DNA of 64,000 bases from VXYL01 sp965199875 (GTDB lineage Bacteria > Pseudomonadota > Gammaproteobacteria > Pseudomonadales > Azotimanducaceae). Made by a program: the position numbers and the translations under genes. The DNA is taken from the NCBI GenBank assembly GCA_965199875.1, contig OZ241346.1, positions 2,356,001 to 2,420,000 on the forward strand, written 5' to 3'. A model generated the notes under the pieces. The model ran no database searches. It worked only from the letters and a program-made list of their open reading frames with translations, and was not told the DNA's origin. Positions 34,924-44,559 of this stretch are shown here, in pieces (position 1 is the first letter of the stretch; the number at the start of each line of letters is the position of its first letter).

Positions 34924-36054
34924 CTACGTCGCCGGCTCGGCGCGTTCCTCGGTCACCACGTCCGCCATGCCCTGCCACTCGTCCCACATGTCGATCATGG
35001 CCAGCTTGGAGCGCTGCCACGGATCGTTGCCATCCTCGAACTTCAGCCAGCCGCCGTCGAAGGCGCGGTCCGGATGATCGGTGAGGCCGCTGTTGTCGGC
35101 GACGATGCCGGGCTGGCGCTTCTTGTTGCGGATGCGGAAGATGATGCTCTGGCGCGCTTCGGCACCCTTCTCGTTGCGCGTGGCGGAGTGCGGAATGTGG
35201 TACATGGTGATGCAGGCGTCGCCTGGCCGCATGAGGATCTGCGTCGGCTTCGGCCAGCGTCGGCCGTCCGCTGTCGTCTCCGAGCGTTCGTCCAGATACT
35301 CGTTCCATACGGCGTCCGGCAGGTAGTTCATGCCGCAGCGGTTGGGCGTGTCGTGGTTCAGCCGCGGCCAGCCTGGGCCTTCCGGCCCCAGACAGCCGTT
35401 GGCTTCGTACTGCTGGCGAAAGAAGCGCTGCGTGTGGTGGTGGGCGCCCGGCAGCACGGCGGTCTGCCCGCACCCCTCCACGGTCTGGTCGTTCAGCGCG
35501 ACGATGGCGAAGGCGGTGAAGCTGCCGAGGCTCAAGGTCATCTCCGGGTCCTGGAACAGCACGCCGTAGTTGTGCCCGACCACCTCCGGGCTGCGTCCGA
35601 TGTCGCCCTTCGGGCCGGTGGCGAAGTGGCGCAGGTAGATTTCCTCCGGCGTGCCCTTCTGCACGTCCTGGGGCGCGGCCATGGTGATGTTGCCGTCCAT
35701 GTGGATGCCGGCGGCGTAGTAGGGGATCTCCTGGTCGCGATAGCCGAGCGACGTGAACTGATCGCCCGGCTGCCGCACCGGGTTGATCGCCACCTGGCAG
35801 TTGACGGGCACGTCGAACCGCCCCATCGCCTCGTGCAGAATCGGCGTCAGCGAGGAAGCGTTCAGCAAGTCCGTCATCGGCTTGCGCGGCCCCACGTACT
35901 CGCCTTTCTTCCGTTCGCGCAAGCAGCGCAGCGCTGCCTCCACCAGATGATCGGCAACGGCGTTCTTCAAGACGATGAAGCCGTCGCGGTAGAACTGCCG
36001 TTTCTGCGCCACCGTCATCGCGGGCGGTGGCGCGTCCGATGCGCTCGCGGTCAT
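34924..36054 (-). CDS. Phytanoyl-CoA dioxygenase (PhyH) family protein
   Basis: 376 residues from ATG 36054, with GGAGGGTGC immediately upstream. Fe(II)/2-oxoglutarate dioxygenase fold. Iron ligands His118-x-Asp120 are in GIHMDGNITM; the distal His and the 2-oxoglutarate Arg probably lie in MYHIPHSATRNE. Gene product has no signal peptide. PhyH-family enzymes hydroxylate diverse small molecules, and many marine genomes carry several copies; a second one is at 56.6 kb. Substrate unknown. Confidence 0.88.
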   Translation of the reverse strand: MTASASDAPPPAMTVAQKRQFYRDGFIVLKNAVADHLVEAALRCLRERKKGEYVGPRKPMTDLLNASSLTPILHEAMGRFDVPVNCQVAINPVRQPGDQFTSLGYRDQEIPYYAAGIHMDGNITMAAPQDVQKGTPEEIYLRHFATGPKGDIGRSPEVVGHNYGVLFQDPEMTLSLGSFTAFAIVALNDQTVEGCGQTAVLPGAHHHTQRFFRQQYEANGCLGPEGPGWPRLNHDTPNRCGMNYLPDAVWNEYLDERSETTADGRRWPKPTQILMRPGDACITMYHIPHSATRNEKGAEARQSIIFRIRNKKRQPGIVADNSGLTDHPDRAFDGGWLKFEDGNDPWQRSKLAMIDMWDEWQGMADVVTEERAEPAT

Positions 36055-36210
36055 GCACCCTCCACGTCTGGCACGATTCGACGCCTTCCGCGTCAACGGC
36101 AAAGCGTCCCCGTTTCCCGTTGCCGCGTCAAGGGCGCGTCTTGTCCACTTGTCCAAGCTGAGCCAGCCGGGCCAGAACAGTCCGGCGAGGTCGTGGTAGT
36201 GTTGGCGGCG

Positions 36211-37050
36211 ATGTCTGGGCTGACCTTCAAGTTTCTGTTGGCCGTGGCGATCGCCGCCGTCGCCGTGCTGGGCGGGCTGATTCCGCTGCTGACGGGCCGC
36301 CGGGCGGGTCGGGATCGGTTCTTCTCGCTTGGCAACGCGTTCGCCGGCGGCTTGTTCCTAGGGGTTGGTTTCATGCACTTGCTGCCGGAAGGGTTCGAGC
36401 AGCTCGCGGCCTTCGAGTATCCGCTCGCGGCGCTGCTGGCGGCGTCGGGGTTCGGCGCGCTGCTGCTCATCGACCGCGTTCTGTTCAACGACCTCGACGT
36501 CGTCGATGCGTCGTCGCGCTCGGTGTACCCCTATCTGCTGCTGGCGCTGCTCTCCTTGCACTCCGTGATCGCCGGCATCTCGCTGGGGCTGGAGCCGCAT
36601 GTGCTGGCGTCGCTGGTGCTGCTGCTGGGCATTCTCTGCCACAAGGGGGCGGCGGCCTTCGCCCTGATGGTGAGCGCGCATGCCGGCGGCATGCCCGTCG
36701 GCCATCGGAGGGCCGTGTTGGCGGCATTCGCCGCCATGACGCCGCTTGGCGTGCTGGCCGGCGCGTTCGCCGTCGATCTGCTGCAAGCGGGCGAGCACGA
36801 GACCGCGCTGTTCGAGGGGAGTTTCAACGCGCTGGCGGCGGGAACCTTCATCTACATGGCCATCCTCCACATCATCGACGCGGAGCTGGCCAGCCGCGAA
36901 TCCCGCGTCGCCAGGTTCGTGGCCAGCTCCATCGCCGGCGACGACGACGTGCCGATGCCCCTCGCGGACGACGACCGAACGGCGAAATTCGTCCTGGTGG
37001 CGGCAGGCATCGCCGTGATGGCGCTGTTGGCGTTGACGCACACCCGCTAG
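36211..37050 (+). CDS. ZIP-family metal transporter
   Basis: 279 residues from ATG 36211. About eight membrane helices. Conserved metal-site helices read LHSVIAGISLGLE (helix 4) and GILCHKGAAAFALMV (helix 5), as in ZIP proteins that import Zn2+ or Fe2+. The loop NDLDVVDASSRS lies between helices 3 and 4 and lacks the long His-rich stretch of eukaryotic members. No metal-responsive operator was recognised upstream. Confidence 0.85.
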   Translation: MSGLTFKFLLAVAIAAVAVLGGLIPLLTGRRAGRDRFFSLGNAFAGGLFLGVGFMHLLPEGFEQLAAFEYPLAALLAASGFGALLLIDRVLFNDLDVVDASSRSVYPYLLLALLSLHSVIAGISLGLEPHVLASLVLLLGILCHKGAAAFALMVSAHAGGMPVGHRRAVLAAFAAMTPLGVLAGAFAVDLLQAGEHETALFEGSFNALAAGTFIYMAILHIIDAELASRESRVARFVASSIAGDDDVPMPLADDDRTAKFVLVAAGIAVMALLALTHTR

Positions 37051-37087
37051 GCGGTGTCCGCCTCGCCAAACCCGTTGCAGCAGTTGC

Positions 37088-39241
37088 ATGTCCTGCCAAG
37101 CCGCCGTCGTTCAAGTCGCGGTGCCGAGGCCGCTGCACCGCACCTTCGACTACGCGGCGCCTGCGTCCGCTCCGGCGCCGGCCGTCGGCGCTCGTGTGCG
37201 GGTGCCCTTCGGTCGCTCGAAGGTCGTTGGCGTGGTTGCCGGCCGGCGCGAGGCGTCGTCCCACGCCTTGAAGGCCATCGAGCAGGTGCTGGATGCCGAG
37301 CCGCTGCTGACGCCGGATCTCGTCGACCTGGCCGATTGGCTCGCGGCCTACTACCACCATCCCATCGGCGAGGTCTACGCGACGCTGCTGCCCGCCAGGG
37401 CGCGCCAGGGCCGCGAGGCCGTCGCCAAGCAGGAGTGGGCCTGGACGGCGAGCGCAAGCGCTGTTGCCGCGGAACTCGATCGCGCACCGAGACAGCGGCA
37501 AGCGCTGGGGCGTTTGCTGCAGCTCGGCCAGGTGCTGGACGCCGAAGTTTCGGCGCTGGGCATCGAGCGGCGTTCGCTTTCGGCGCTGCAAGAGAAGGGG
37601 CTGGTCGCGAAATGCGCCGTGAAGCCGCTGGCGCCGCGTCTTTCGGCCACGAGCGTGCAGCCCACCCCTGCCCAGGACGCGGCGATCGCCGCCATTTGCT
37701 CCTCCCTGGCAACGCCCACCACCCACCTGCTCGACGGCGTGACCGGCAGCGGCAAGACCGAGGTGTACATGCGCGTCATCGCCGGGGCGCTGGAGTCCGG
37801 CGGCCAGGCGCTGCTGCTGGTGCCGGAGATCGCCCTGACGCCGCAGACCGTGGCGCGTTTCCAAGAGCGTTTCGGCGCTGCCGCCACCTTGCACTCGGGC
37901 GTTTCGGACGCGCAGCGCTTCAACACCTGGCTGCACTGCGCCGACGGCACGCACAAGGTGGTGATCGGCACCCGTTCGGCGGTGCTGGCGCCGTTCGCCA
38001 ACTTGCGCGTCATCGTCGTCGACGAGGAACACGACGGCTCCTTCAAGCAGCACGACGGGCTGCGCTATTCGGCCCGGGACGTGGCCGTCAAGCGCGGGCA
38101 GATGCTGTCCATTCCGGTGGTTCTGGGCAGCGCCACGCCGTCGCTGGAATCGCTGGCCAACGTGCGCCGGCGGCGCTATCGCTACTCGCGGCTGGCCGAG
38201 CGGGCCGGCGGCGCTTCCATGCCCGTCTATCGCGTGCTGGACATCCGCGGCACGCGCTTGGATCGCGGCTTCAGCCCCGTGCTGCACGACGCCATCGAGC
38301 GACACCTCGCGGCAGGCGGCCAGGTGCTGGTCTTCATCAATCGACGGGGCTTCGCGCCGGTGCTGCTGTGCAGCCACTGCGCCTGGCGATCCCAGTGTCC
38401 GCACTGCGATGCGAGACTCGTCTACCACCGCACGCCCGGACAGCTGCGCTGCCATCACTGCGGCTTCCGTCAAGCCGCGCCGAAGCGCTGCCCCGACTGC
38501 GGCAGCGAGGAGCTGATACCGGTCGGCACCGGCACCCAGCGCGCCGAGGAGGCGCTCGCCGAACGGCATCCCGGCGTGCCGCTGCATCGGATCGACCGCG
38601 ACACCATGCGCAGCGTTCGGCAAATGGAGGCGGACCTGGCCGCCGTCAACGCCGGCAGAGCGGCCATTCTGGTCGGCACGCAGATGCTCGCCAAAGGCCA
38701 CCACTTTCCGAACGTGACGCTGGTCGCGGTGCTGAACGCCGACGCCGGGTTTCTCGCCGCGGACTTCCGGGCGCCGGAACGCACCGCCCAGCTGATCGTG
38801 CAGGTTGCCGGGCGCGCCGGACGCGCCGAGCGCCCTGGCGAAGTGTGGATCCAGACGTTCGATCCGCAAAACCCCAATCTCGTCGCGCTGCTGCGTTCCG
38901 GCTACCACGGCTTTGCCGCCAACGAGCTGAACCTGCGCTCGGAGGCGCGGATGCCGCCGTACGCTTCGCTGGCCATCGTGCGCGCGGAAAGCCGCCGCGA
39001 AGCCGCAGCCGGCGAGCTGCTTGCCCAGGCGGTCGATCGGCTCGCCGCGCCGGGCGTTGAACTGCTTGGCCCTGCGCCGGCGCCGCTCGCTCGCCGCGCG
39101 GACCACTACCACGAGCAGGTCATGGTGCTCTCCTCCCGCCGCGCCGACCTGCATCGGGCGCTCGGCCGGCTTGAACAGGCCGAACTGGCGGCTGCTGGCG
39201 TGCGCTGGTCCGTCGATGTCGATCCGTTGGACGCCTACTAG
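37088..39241 (+). CDS. priA: Primosomal protein N' (replication restart helicase)
   Basis: 717 residues, normal length. PriA binds stalled forks and restarts replication. N-terminal 3' DNA-binding part (residues 1-110) begins VVQVAVPRPLHRTFDY. Walker A is DGVTGSGKTEVYM and the DEAH-type box is VDEEHDGSFKQHDG. Zinc-binding cysteines appear in CSHCAWRSQCPHC and CHHCGFRQAAPKRCPDCG. Helicase motifs of the second RecA domain are in GTGTQRAEEAL and QVAGRAGRAERPGEV. It starts 37 bases behind the ZIP gene on the same strand. Confidence 0.96.
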   Translation: MSCQAAVVQVAVPRPLHRTFDYAAPASAPAPAVGARVRVPFGRSKVVGVVAGRREASSHALKAIEQVLDAEPLLTPDLVDLADWLAAYYHHPIGEVYATLLPARARQGREAVAKQEWAWTASASAVAAELDRAPRQRQALGRLLQLGQVLDAEVSALGIERRSLSALQEKGLVAKCAVKPLAPRLSATSVQPTPAQDAAIAAICSSLATPTTHLLDGVTGSGKTEVYMRVIAGALESGGQALLLVPEIALTPQTVARFQERFGAAATLHSGVSDAQRFNTWLHCADGTHKVVIGTRSAVLAPFANLRVIVVDEEHDGSFKQHDGLRYSARDVAVKRGQMLSIPVVLGSATPSLESLANVRRRRYRYSRLAERAGGASMPVYRVLDIRGTRLDRGFSPVLHDAIERHLAAGGQVLVFINRRGFAPVLLCSHCAWRSQCPHCDARLVYHRTPGQLRCHHCGFRQAAPKRCPDCGSEELIPVGTGTQRAEEALAERHPGVPLHRIDRDTMRSVRQMEADLAAVNAGRAAILVGTQMLAKGHHFPNVTLVAVLNADAGFLAADFRAPERTAQLIVQVAGRAGRAERPGEVWIQTFDPQNPNLVALLRSGYHGFAANELNLRSEARMPPYASLAIVRAESRREAAAGELLAQAVDRLAAPGVELLGPAPAPLARRADHYHEQVMVLSSRRADLHRALGRLEQAELAAAGVRWSVDVDPLDAY

Positions 39242-39272
39242 GCGCAGCCTGGCGCCGTCGACGAAAGAGCCG

Positions 39273-40277
39273 CTACGAGCGAAACGCGCGCATGGCCGTG
39301 GTCTCGCTGGTCTCGAATCCGTCTTCCGCGCGAGTCACGAACAGCGCTGCCAAGCCGCGTTCTTCGGCGAAACGGGTACCGGCCTCGGCGCCAAGCACCA
39401 GCAGCGCCGTCGCGTAGGCGTCCGCCAGCAGCGCGGTCCGCGCCACCACGGTCACCGACGCGAGGCGATGCGAGACCGGCCTGCCGCTGCGCGGGTCGAC
39501 GACGTGCGAGACGCGCTTGCCGTCGCGTTGCCGAAACTGCCGGTAGTCGCCGGAAGTCGCCACCGCGCCTTGGGTCAGAACGAGCGTCGCCAATGCCTGC
39601 TCTCCAGAGGGCGACTCGATGCCGATCCGCCACTTGGTGCCGCCCGGAGCAACCCCGGCAACGCGAATCTCGCCGCCGAGTTCCACCAGGTACGAGGAGC
39701 AGCCGGACGCTTGAAGCACTTCGGCCATTTGGTCAACCGCATAGCCCTTGGCAATGGCGGAAAGATCGAGTTGCAGCGGCGCCAGTTTCTGCAAGAGAGG
39801 CGGCGCGGACCGATGGCGCAGATTCCTATAGTCCACAAGGGCCCTCGCCGCGGCCACCGCCGCCTCGTCCGGCCACTCCTGCGCAGCTTCTGCGCCGAAG
39901 CCCCACAGCGACACCAAGGGCGCAACGGTGGCGTCGAAGGCGCCCCCGGTCGCGCTGGAAATCTCGCTGGCAGCCTCCACGACCTGCACCAGCTCGGCAG
40001 AGACCGCCACTTCCTCGCCCACCGATGCGCGATTGAAGACGGACAGCTCCGAGTGCGGGTCGTAGGTGGACATCCGTGCGTCGATGCGCCGCAGCGCGTC
40101 GGCAAGGAGCGGCGCCGGCAGCGAACCCGGGCAATCAGCTTCGACGCGATAGCTGGTGCCCATCGCCGGCCCGATCACCCGATCGAAGCCGCAGCCGGCG
40201 AGCAGCAGCGCCATCGTCAAGCCGCCAAGCCGTGCTGTCAGCGCTGCCAAGGACGCTTTGCCTCCGCCATCATCCAC
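39273..40277 (-). CDS. apbE: FAD:protein FMN transferase, lipoprotein
   Basis: About 334 residues from GTG 40277; this start gives a lipoprotein signal with lipobox LLAGC. Later in-frame ATG 40214 would leave too short a signal, and earlier starts overlap the divergent gene. ApbE attaches FMN to Thr/Ser of flavoproteins such as NqrB/NqrC and RnfG outside the membrane. Features: AMGTSYRVEADCPG, DLSAIAKGYAVDQMAEVL with conserved KG, LVELGGEIRVAG and the Mg/FAD site TSGDYRQFRQRDGKRVSHVVDPRSG. Convergent with priA. Confidence 0.9.
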   Translation of the reverse strand: MDDGGGKASLAALTARLGGLTMALLLAGCGFDRVIGPAMGTSYRVEADCPGSLPAPLLADALRRIDARMSTYDPHSELSVFNRASVGEEVAVSAELVQVVEAASEISSATGGAFDATVAPLVSLWGFGAEAAQEWPDEAAVAAARALVDYRNLRHRSAPPLLQKLAPLQLDLSAIAKGYAVDQMAEVLQASGCSSYLVELGGEIRVAGVAPGGTKWRIGIESPSGEQALATLVLTQGAVATSGDYRQFRQRDGKRVSHVVDPRSGRPVSHRLASVTVVARTALLADAYATALLVLGAEAGTRFAEERGLAALFVTRAEDGFETSETTAMRAFRS

Positions 40278-40390
40278 GAGCGACGGGTCTGGTTCCTGTG
40301 CCCTGCCGTCCAGTGGCACAGCATAGCCGCGGCAGGAAGCACGAAGCTGGTCGTCGGCCACCGCCGCACGCCTGCTGCTACAATCGCCCG

Positions 40391-41998
40391 GTGGCTGCGA
40401 CCCAAGTTCCCAACGCCGATGACGGCAGCCAGCCCCTGGCAGCGCTGGACCTCGGCTCCAACAGCTTCCATCTGATCGTCGCCCAGTACCGCGACAGCGG
40501 CACGCAAGGGGCGAACGGCGGGCGGCTGCAGATCGTCGACCGGCACCGAGAGATGGTGCGCCTGGCCGAGGGCCTGGACGCCGACAACGAACTCTCGGCC
40601 ACCGTCGCCGACCGGGGGCTCGCCTGCTTGGAACGCCTCGGCCAGCGCATTCGCCACTTGCCCAGGCACAACGTCCGCGTGGTGGGCACGAACGCCCTGC
40701 GCAAGGCGCGCAACGGCTGGCAGTTCATTGCCGATGCGGAGCGCGTGCTCGGACACCGGGTGGAGATCGTCAGCGGGCGCGAAGAGGCGCGGCTGATCTA
40801 CCTGGGCGTCTCCCACTCCCTGGAGCCCGCCAGCGACGAGGAGTCGCGCCTGGTGGTGGACATCGGCGGCGGCAGCACCGAGCTGATACTGGGGCGGCAG
40901 TTCCAGCCGCGGCTGATGGAAAGCCTGTACATGGGCTGCGTGGGCATGTCGGCGGCCTTCTTCGGCGACGGCGCCATCAGCGCCAAGCGGTTCGTCAAGG
41001 CCGAGAACGCGGCGCGGCAGGAACTCGAGGTGGTGCAGGGAATCTACCGCGCCCGTGGCTGGGACATCGCCATCGGCGCCTCCGGCACCTTTCTGGCCGT
41101 CCACCAGGCCATCTTCGAGCTGACCGGCGAGCGCGGCATCACCGCGCAAGGGCTGGCTGCCTTGAAGCAGCATCTGGTCGACGCCGGGCAGGTGGAGGCG
41201 ATGGGCCTGCCGTCCGTCGGCGAGGAACGCGCACCGGTCTTCCCGGGCGGGCTCGCCATCGCCGCAGCGGTGGTGGACGCGCTTGGCATCGACGCCATGA
41301 CCGTTACCGACGGCGCTCTGCGCGAGGGGCTGCTGCACGACTTGCTGGGCCGTCTCTACACCCAGGACATCCGCGAAGCCACGGTGACGGACCTGCAGCA
41401 GCGCTACCACGTCGACACCGATCATGCTTCACGGGTTGCGCACACCGCCGGTCGGCTGCTGGATCTGGCGTCCTGGCGCGCCCTTGCCAAGTTGGCGGAA
41501 GCGACGCTTGCGAGCGGCGTCGGCAGCGCCAACGGCGGCGTGGAGACGGCGCTTTCCGGCAGCAGCGCGGCAAGACACCTGCGCTGGGCGGCGATGCTGC
41601 ACGAGATCGGCCTGGACATCGCGCACAGCCAGTACCACAAGCACGGCGGCTATCTGCTCGACAACATGGACCTGCCGGGCTTCTCGCAGCCGGAGCAGCA
41701 CAGCCTGGCGGCATTGGTGCGCTGCCATCGACGCAAGTTTCCCATGGCCGAGCTGCGCGGGTCGCCAGGCCTGGTGGCGCTCGGCATCGTGCTGCGGCTG
41801 GCCGTCGTGCTGCACCGCTCGCGCACCGACGCGCCCCTGCCGGAGCTGACCGTTGCAGTGGCACCGAACGGCCGCGAGGTGGAACTGCAACTGCCCGCCG
41901 AGTGGCTGGCCGCCAACCCGCTCACGCGACTGGACCTCGAACAGGAAGCGAACTATCTGGACGTCGCGTCCGTGGGGCTGACGCTGACCGGGCGGTAG
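40391..41998 (+). CDS. ppx: Ppx/GppA phosphatase family (exopolyphosphatase)
   Basis: 535 residues from GTG 40391. Removes terminal phosphate from polyphosphate or pppGpp. Actin-like ATPase fold: LAALDLGSNSFHLIVAQY at the N-terminus, VGTNALRKARNG, IVSGREEARLIYLGV, and VVDIGGGSTELILG. A C-terminal HD-like domain (WAAMLHEIGLDIAHSQYHKHGGYLL) is present, as in full-length Ppx. Divergent from apbE. Distinguishing Ppx from GppA would need phylogeny. Confidence 0.92.
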   Translation: MAATQVPNADDGSQPLAALDLGSNSFHLIVAQYRDSGTQGANGGRLQIVDRHREMVRLAEGLDADNELSATVADRGLACLERLGQRIRHLPRHNVRVVGTNALRKARNGWQFIADAERVLGHRVEIVSGREEARLIYLGVSHSLEPASDEESRLVVDIGGGSTELILGRQFQPRLMESLYMGCVGMSAAFFGDGAISAKRFVKAENAARQELEVVQGIYRARGWDIAIGASGTFLAVHQAIFELTGERGITAQGLAALKQHLVDAGQVEAMGLPSVGEERAPVFPGGLAIAAAVVDALGIDAMTVTDGALREGLLHDLLGRLYTQDIREATVTDLQQRYHVDTDHASRVAHTAGRLLDLASWRALAKLAEATLASGVGSANGGVETALSGSSAARHLRWAAMLHEIGLDIAHSQYHKHGGYLLDNMDLPGFSQPEQHSLAALVRCHRRKFPMAELRGSPGLVALGIVLRLAVVLHRSRTDAPLPELTVAVAPNGREVELQLPAEWLAANPLTRLDLEQEANYLDVASVGLTLTGR

Positions 41999-42055
41999 GC
42001 GGCGACGCCGGGCGCCGCAAACCGCGCACAAGAACATCCGAAGGAGGAGGGCGAA

Positions 42056-43606
42056 ATGGTCTGGGAAGCGGAACTCGAAGAACTGCAGCGGCGGCGCGCG
42101 TTCGCCGAGCAGATGGGCGGCGACGCCGGCATCGCCGAACAGCGGCGCCGCGGCAAGCTCACGGTGCGCGAACGCATCGACGCGCTCGCCGACCCCGGGT
42201 CGTTCCAGGAGATCGGCCAGCTGGCCGGCGCGGCCTCCTACGACGGCAACGAACTGACCCACGTGCGCCCGTCGAACATGGTCATCGGGCTGGCCGACAT
42301 CAACGGCCGCAAGGCGGTGCTGACCGGCGGCGACTTCACCGTGCGCGGCGGCGCTTCGGACGCCTCCATCGGCAACAAGGGCGGCCACTCGCAGAAGATG
42401 GCGCTGGACTGGCGCCTGCCCTACGTGCGCCTGCTCGACGCCACCGGCGGCAGCGTCAAGACCTTCGAGCAGATCGGCCGCACCTACATTCCCACCAATC
42501 CGGTGACGCCGGGCGTCGAGGACCTGCTCTGCCGCGTGCCGGTGGTGGCCGCCGTGCTGGGTTCGGTGGCCGGTCTGCCGGCGGTGGACTCCTGCCTCGC
42601 CCACTTCAACGTCATGGTCAAGGGCATCAGCCAGGTGTTTCCGGGCGGCCCGCCGGTGGTGAAGGCGGCGCTCGGCATCGACATCAGCAAGGAGGACCTC
42701 GGCGACGAACGCAGCCAGGTGTTCGAGAGCGGCGTCATCGACAACCTGGCCGACAGCGAAGCCGAGGCGTTCGAGATGGTCAAGCGGTTCCTGGGCTATC
42801 TGCCGGACAATGTCTGGCGCATGCCGCCGCGAATCGAGAGCGGCGACGACCCGGAGCGGCGGGACGAGTTTCTGCTCAAAGCCATCCCGCGGGAGAAGCG
42901 CCGGGTCTACGACGCCTACAAGATCCTCGACGCGGTGCTGGACCGAGGCTCGTTCTTCGAGATCACGCCGCACTACGGGCGCTCGCGCATCGTCGGCCTG
43001 GCGCGGCTGGACGGCTATCCCGTCGGCGCGATGATCAACAATCCGAAGCGCCTCGGCGGCTCCATGGACGTGGCCGCCGGCACCAAGGTGATCCGCTTTC
43101 TGCAGCTGTGCGACACCTTCCACCTGCCGATGATCTACTTCGCCGACGAGCCGGGCTTCATGGTCGGCCCGGAGCAGCAGCGGCAAGGCATCGTGCGCGC
43201 CGGCGCCAAGATGCTGTGCGCGACGCTGCGCACGCGCATGCCTTGGATGTCGATCATCATCCGCCAGCTCTACGGCGTTGCCGGGCAGTGCCACGACCGC
43301 CCAAGCGGCATGTTCAAGCGCGTCGCCTGGCCGTCCGGCCACTGGGGTTCGATGCACATCTCCGGCGGCGTCTCGGCCGCCTACCGGCGCATCATCGCCG
43401 AGGCGGACGACCCGCAAGCCAAGCAGGCGGAGATCGAAGCGCGCCTCGAAGCGCTGTCGTCGCCGTTTCGCACCGCCGAGGCATTCAACATCGAGGACAT
43501 CGTCGATCCCCGGGAGACCCGGCCGATGGCGTGCGAGTTCGTGCGCATGGCGCAGCCGCTGCTGGAAACCCAGCTCGGGCCGAGCCCCACGCCGTACATG
43601 CCGTAG
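42056..43606 (+). CDS. Acyl-CoA carboxylase beta (carboxyltransferase) subunit
   Basis: 516 residues with a strong GGAGGAGGG eight bases before ATG 42056. Transfers CO2 from carboxybiotin to an acyl-CoA. Both crotonase-like halves are present: GKLTVRERIDALADPGSFQEIG and GGSVKTFEQIGRTY in the first, ILDRGSF-type DAVLDRGSFFEITPHYGRS and MIYFADEPGFMVGPEQQR in the second. No biotin carboxylase or biotinyl gene is beside it. It may use the biotinyl domain of another complex or act as a decarboxylase/transcarboxylase component. Confidence 0.9.
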   Translation: MVWEAELEELQRRRAFAEQMGGDAGIAEQRRRGKLTVRERIDALADPGSFQEIGQLAGAASYDGNELTHVRPSNMVIGLADINGRKAVLTGGDFTVRGGASDASIGNKGGHSQKMALDWRLPYVRLLDATGGSVKTFEQIGRTYIPTNPVTPGVEDLLCRVPVVAAVLGSVAGLPAVDSCLAHFNVMVKGISQVFPGGPPVVKAALGIDISKEDLGDERSQVFESGVIDNLADSEAEAFEMVKRFLGYLPDNVWRMPPRIESGDDPERRDEFLLKAIPREKRRVYDAYKILDAVLDRGSFFEITPHYGRSRIVGLARLDGYPVGAMINNPKRLGGSMDVAAGTKVIRFLQLCDTFHLPMIYFADEPGFMVGPEQQRQGIVRAGAKMLCATLRTRMPWMSIIIRQLYGVAGQCHDRPSGMFKRVAWPSGHWGSMHISGGVSAAYRRIIAEADDPQAKQAEIEARLEALSSPFRTAEAFNIEDIVDPRETRPMACEFVRMAQPLLETQLGPSPTPYMP

Positions 43607-43620
43607 CAGAGCGCAGTCGG

Positions 43621-44502
43621 TTGACGCCAGCATTCACGACGCTGATCGACGCCGGCGACTTGGCCGCCTTTGCGCCCGCCGATGCGCGCATCTTCGACTG
43701 CCGTTTCGACCTGCAAGACCCGGCTGCGGGCGAGGCGCGATTCGCCGCCGGCCGCATTCCGGGTGCCGTCTATCTGCATCTGGAACGCGATCTCAGCGCC
43801 CCGGCGCTGCCCGGACGCGCCGGCCGGCACCCGCTTCCCGCCCTCAAGGCCGTGCGGCGCCTCCTGCGTGCCCACGCCGTAGCCGAGACCACCCAGGTGG
43901 TGGCCTACGACGACAGCGGCGGCATGGTCGCGGCGCGCTTCTGGTGGATGGCGCGTTGGGCCGGACACTGGCGTGCGGCAGTGCTGGACGGCGGCTACCG
44001 GGCGTGGCTGCAGCGAGAGGCATCCCATGCGAATGCGCCGTCGCCACGTGCGCACCTCGCGTCAACCAGCGGGAAACCACGCCCGACGAAGCCGTCGCAG
44101 GCCACCATGCGGACGGTTCGCGAGTGCCTGCAAGACGGCAGCCGAACGCTGCTCGACGCTCGCGCGGCAGAGCGATTCCGCGGCGATGTCGAACCCATCG
44201 ACGCCGTTGCCGGGCACATCCCCGGCGCCATCAACGCGCCGTACCAAGGCAATCTCGATGCCGATGGCCGATTCCTCGGTCGCGCCGCCCTGCGCGCCCG
44301 GTTCGAGGCGCTGCTGGCCTCGGCCGGCGGCAAGCCGGCGATCTGCTACTGCGGCTCCGGCGTCAGCGCCGCCCACAACGTGCTGGCGATGACCCACGCC
44401 GGGCTTGAAGAACCCGCGCTGTACGTCGGATCGTGGAGCGAGTGGATCACCGACCCAGCCAATCCCGTGGCCACGGGCAGAGGCGCCGGCAAGGCCGAGT
44501 GA
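43621..44502 (+). CDS. sseA: 3-mercaptopyruvate/thiosulfate sulfurtransferase (two rhodanese domains)
   Basis: 293 residues from TTG 43621, 14 bases behind the carboxyltransferase gene. The first rhodanese domain (residues 1-130) has the cysteine replaced (AYDDSGGMVAARFWW). The second carries the active loop CGSGVSA with catalytic Cys244. The loop type resembles 3-mercaptopyruvate sulfurtransferases. A linker DANLDADGRFLG-type segment precedes the catalytic part. No obvious ribosome-binding site, so translation may be coupled to the upstream gene. Confidence 0.88.
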   Translation: MTPAFTTLIDAGDLAAFAPADARIFDCRFDLQDPAAGEARFAAGRIPGAVYLHLERDLSAPALPGRAGRHPLPALKAVRRLLRAHAVAETTQVVAYDDSGGMVAARFWWMARWAGHWRAAVLDGGYRAWLQREASHANAPSPRAHLASTSGKPRPTKPSQATMRTVRECLQDGSRTLLDARAAERFRGDVEPIDAVAGHIPGAINAPYQGNLDADGRFLGRAALRARFEALLASAGGKPAICYCGSGVSAAHNVLAMTHAGLEEPALYVGSWSEWITDPANPVATGRGAGKAE

Positions 44503-44559
44503 ATCCACGCGCCTGCAGCCAGCGCTTGCAGCGGCAGCGTCTTCGGGCTTTGCGATCCA

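Noticed and set aside
36872..39154. A 760-residue minus-strand frame
   Set aside because: Antisense of priA and part of the ZIP gene; no motif.
41429..43633. A 734-residue minus-strand frame
   Set aside because: Antisense of the carboxyltransferase gene.
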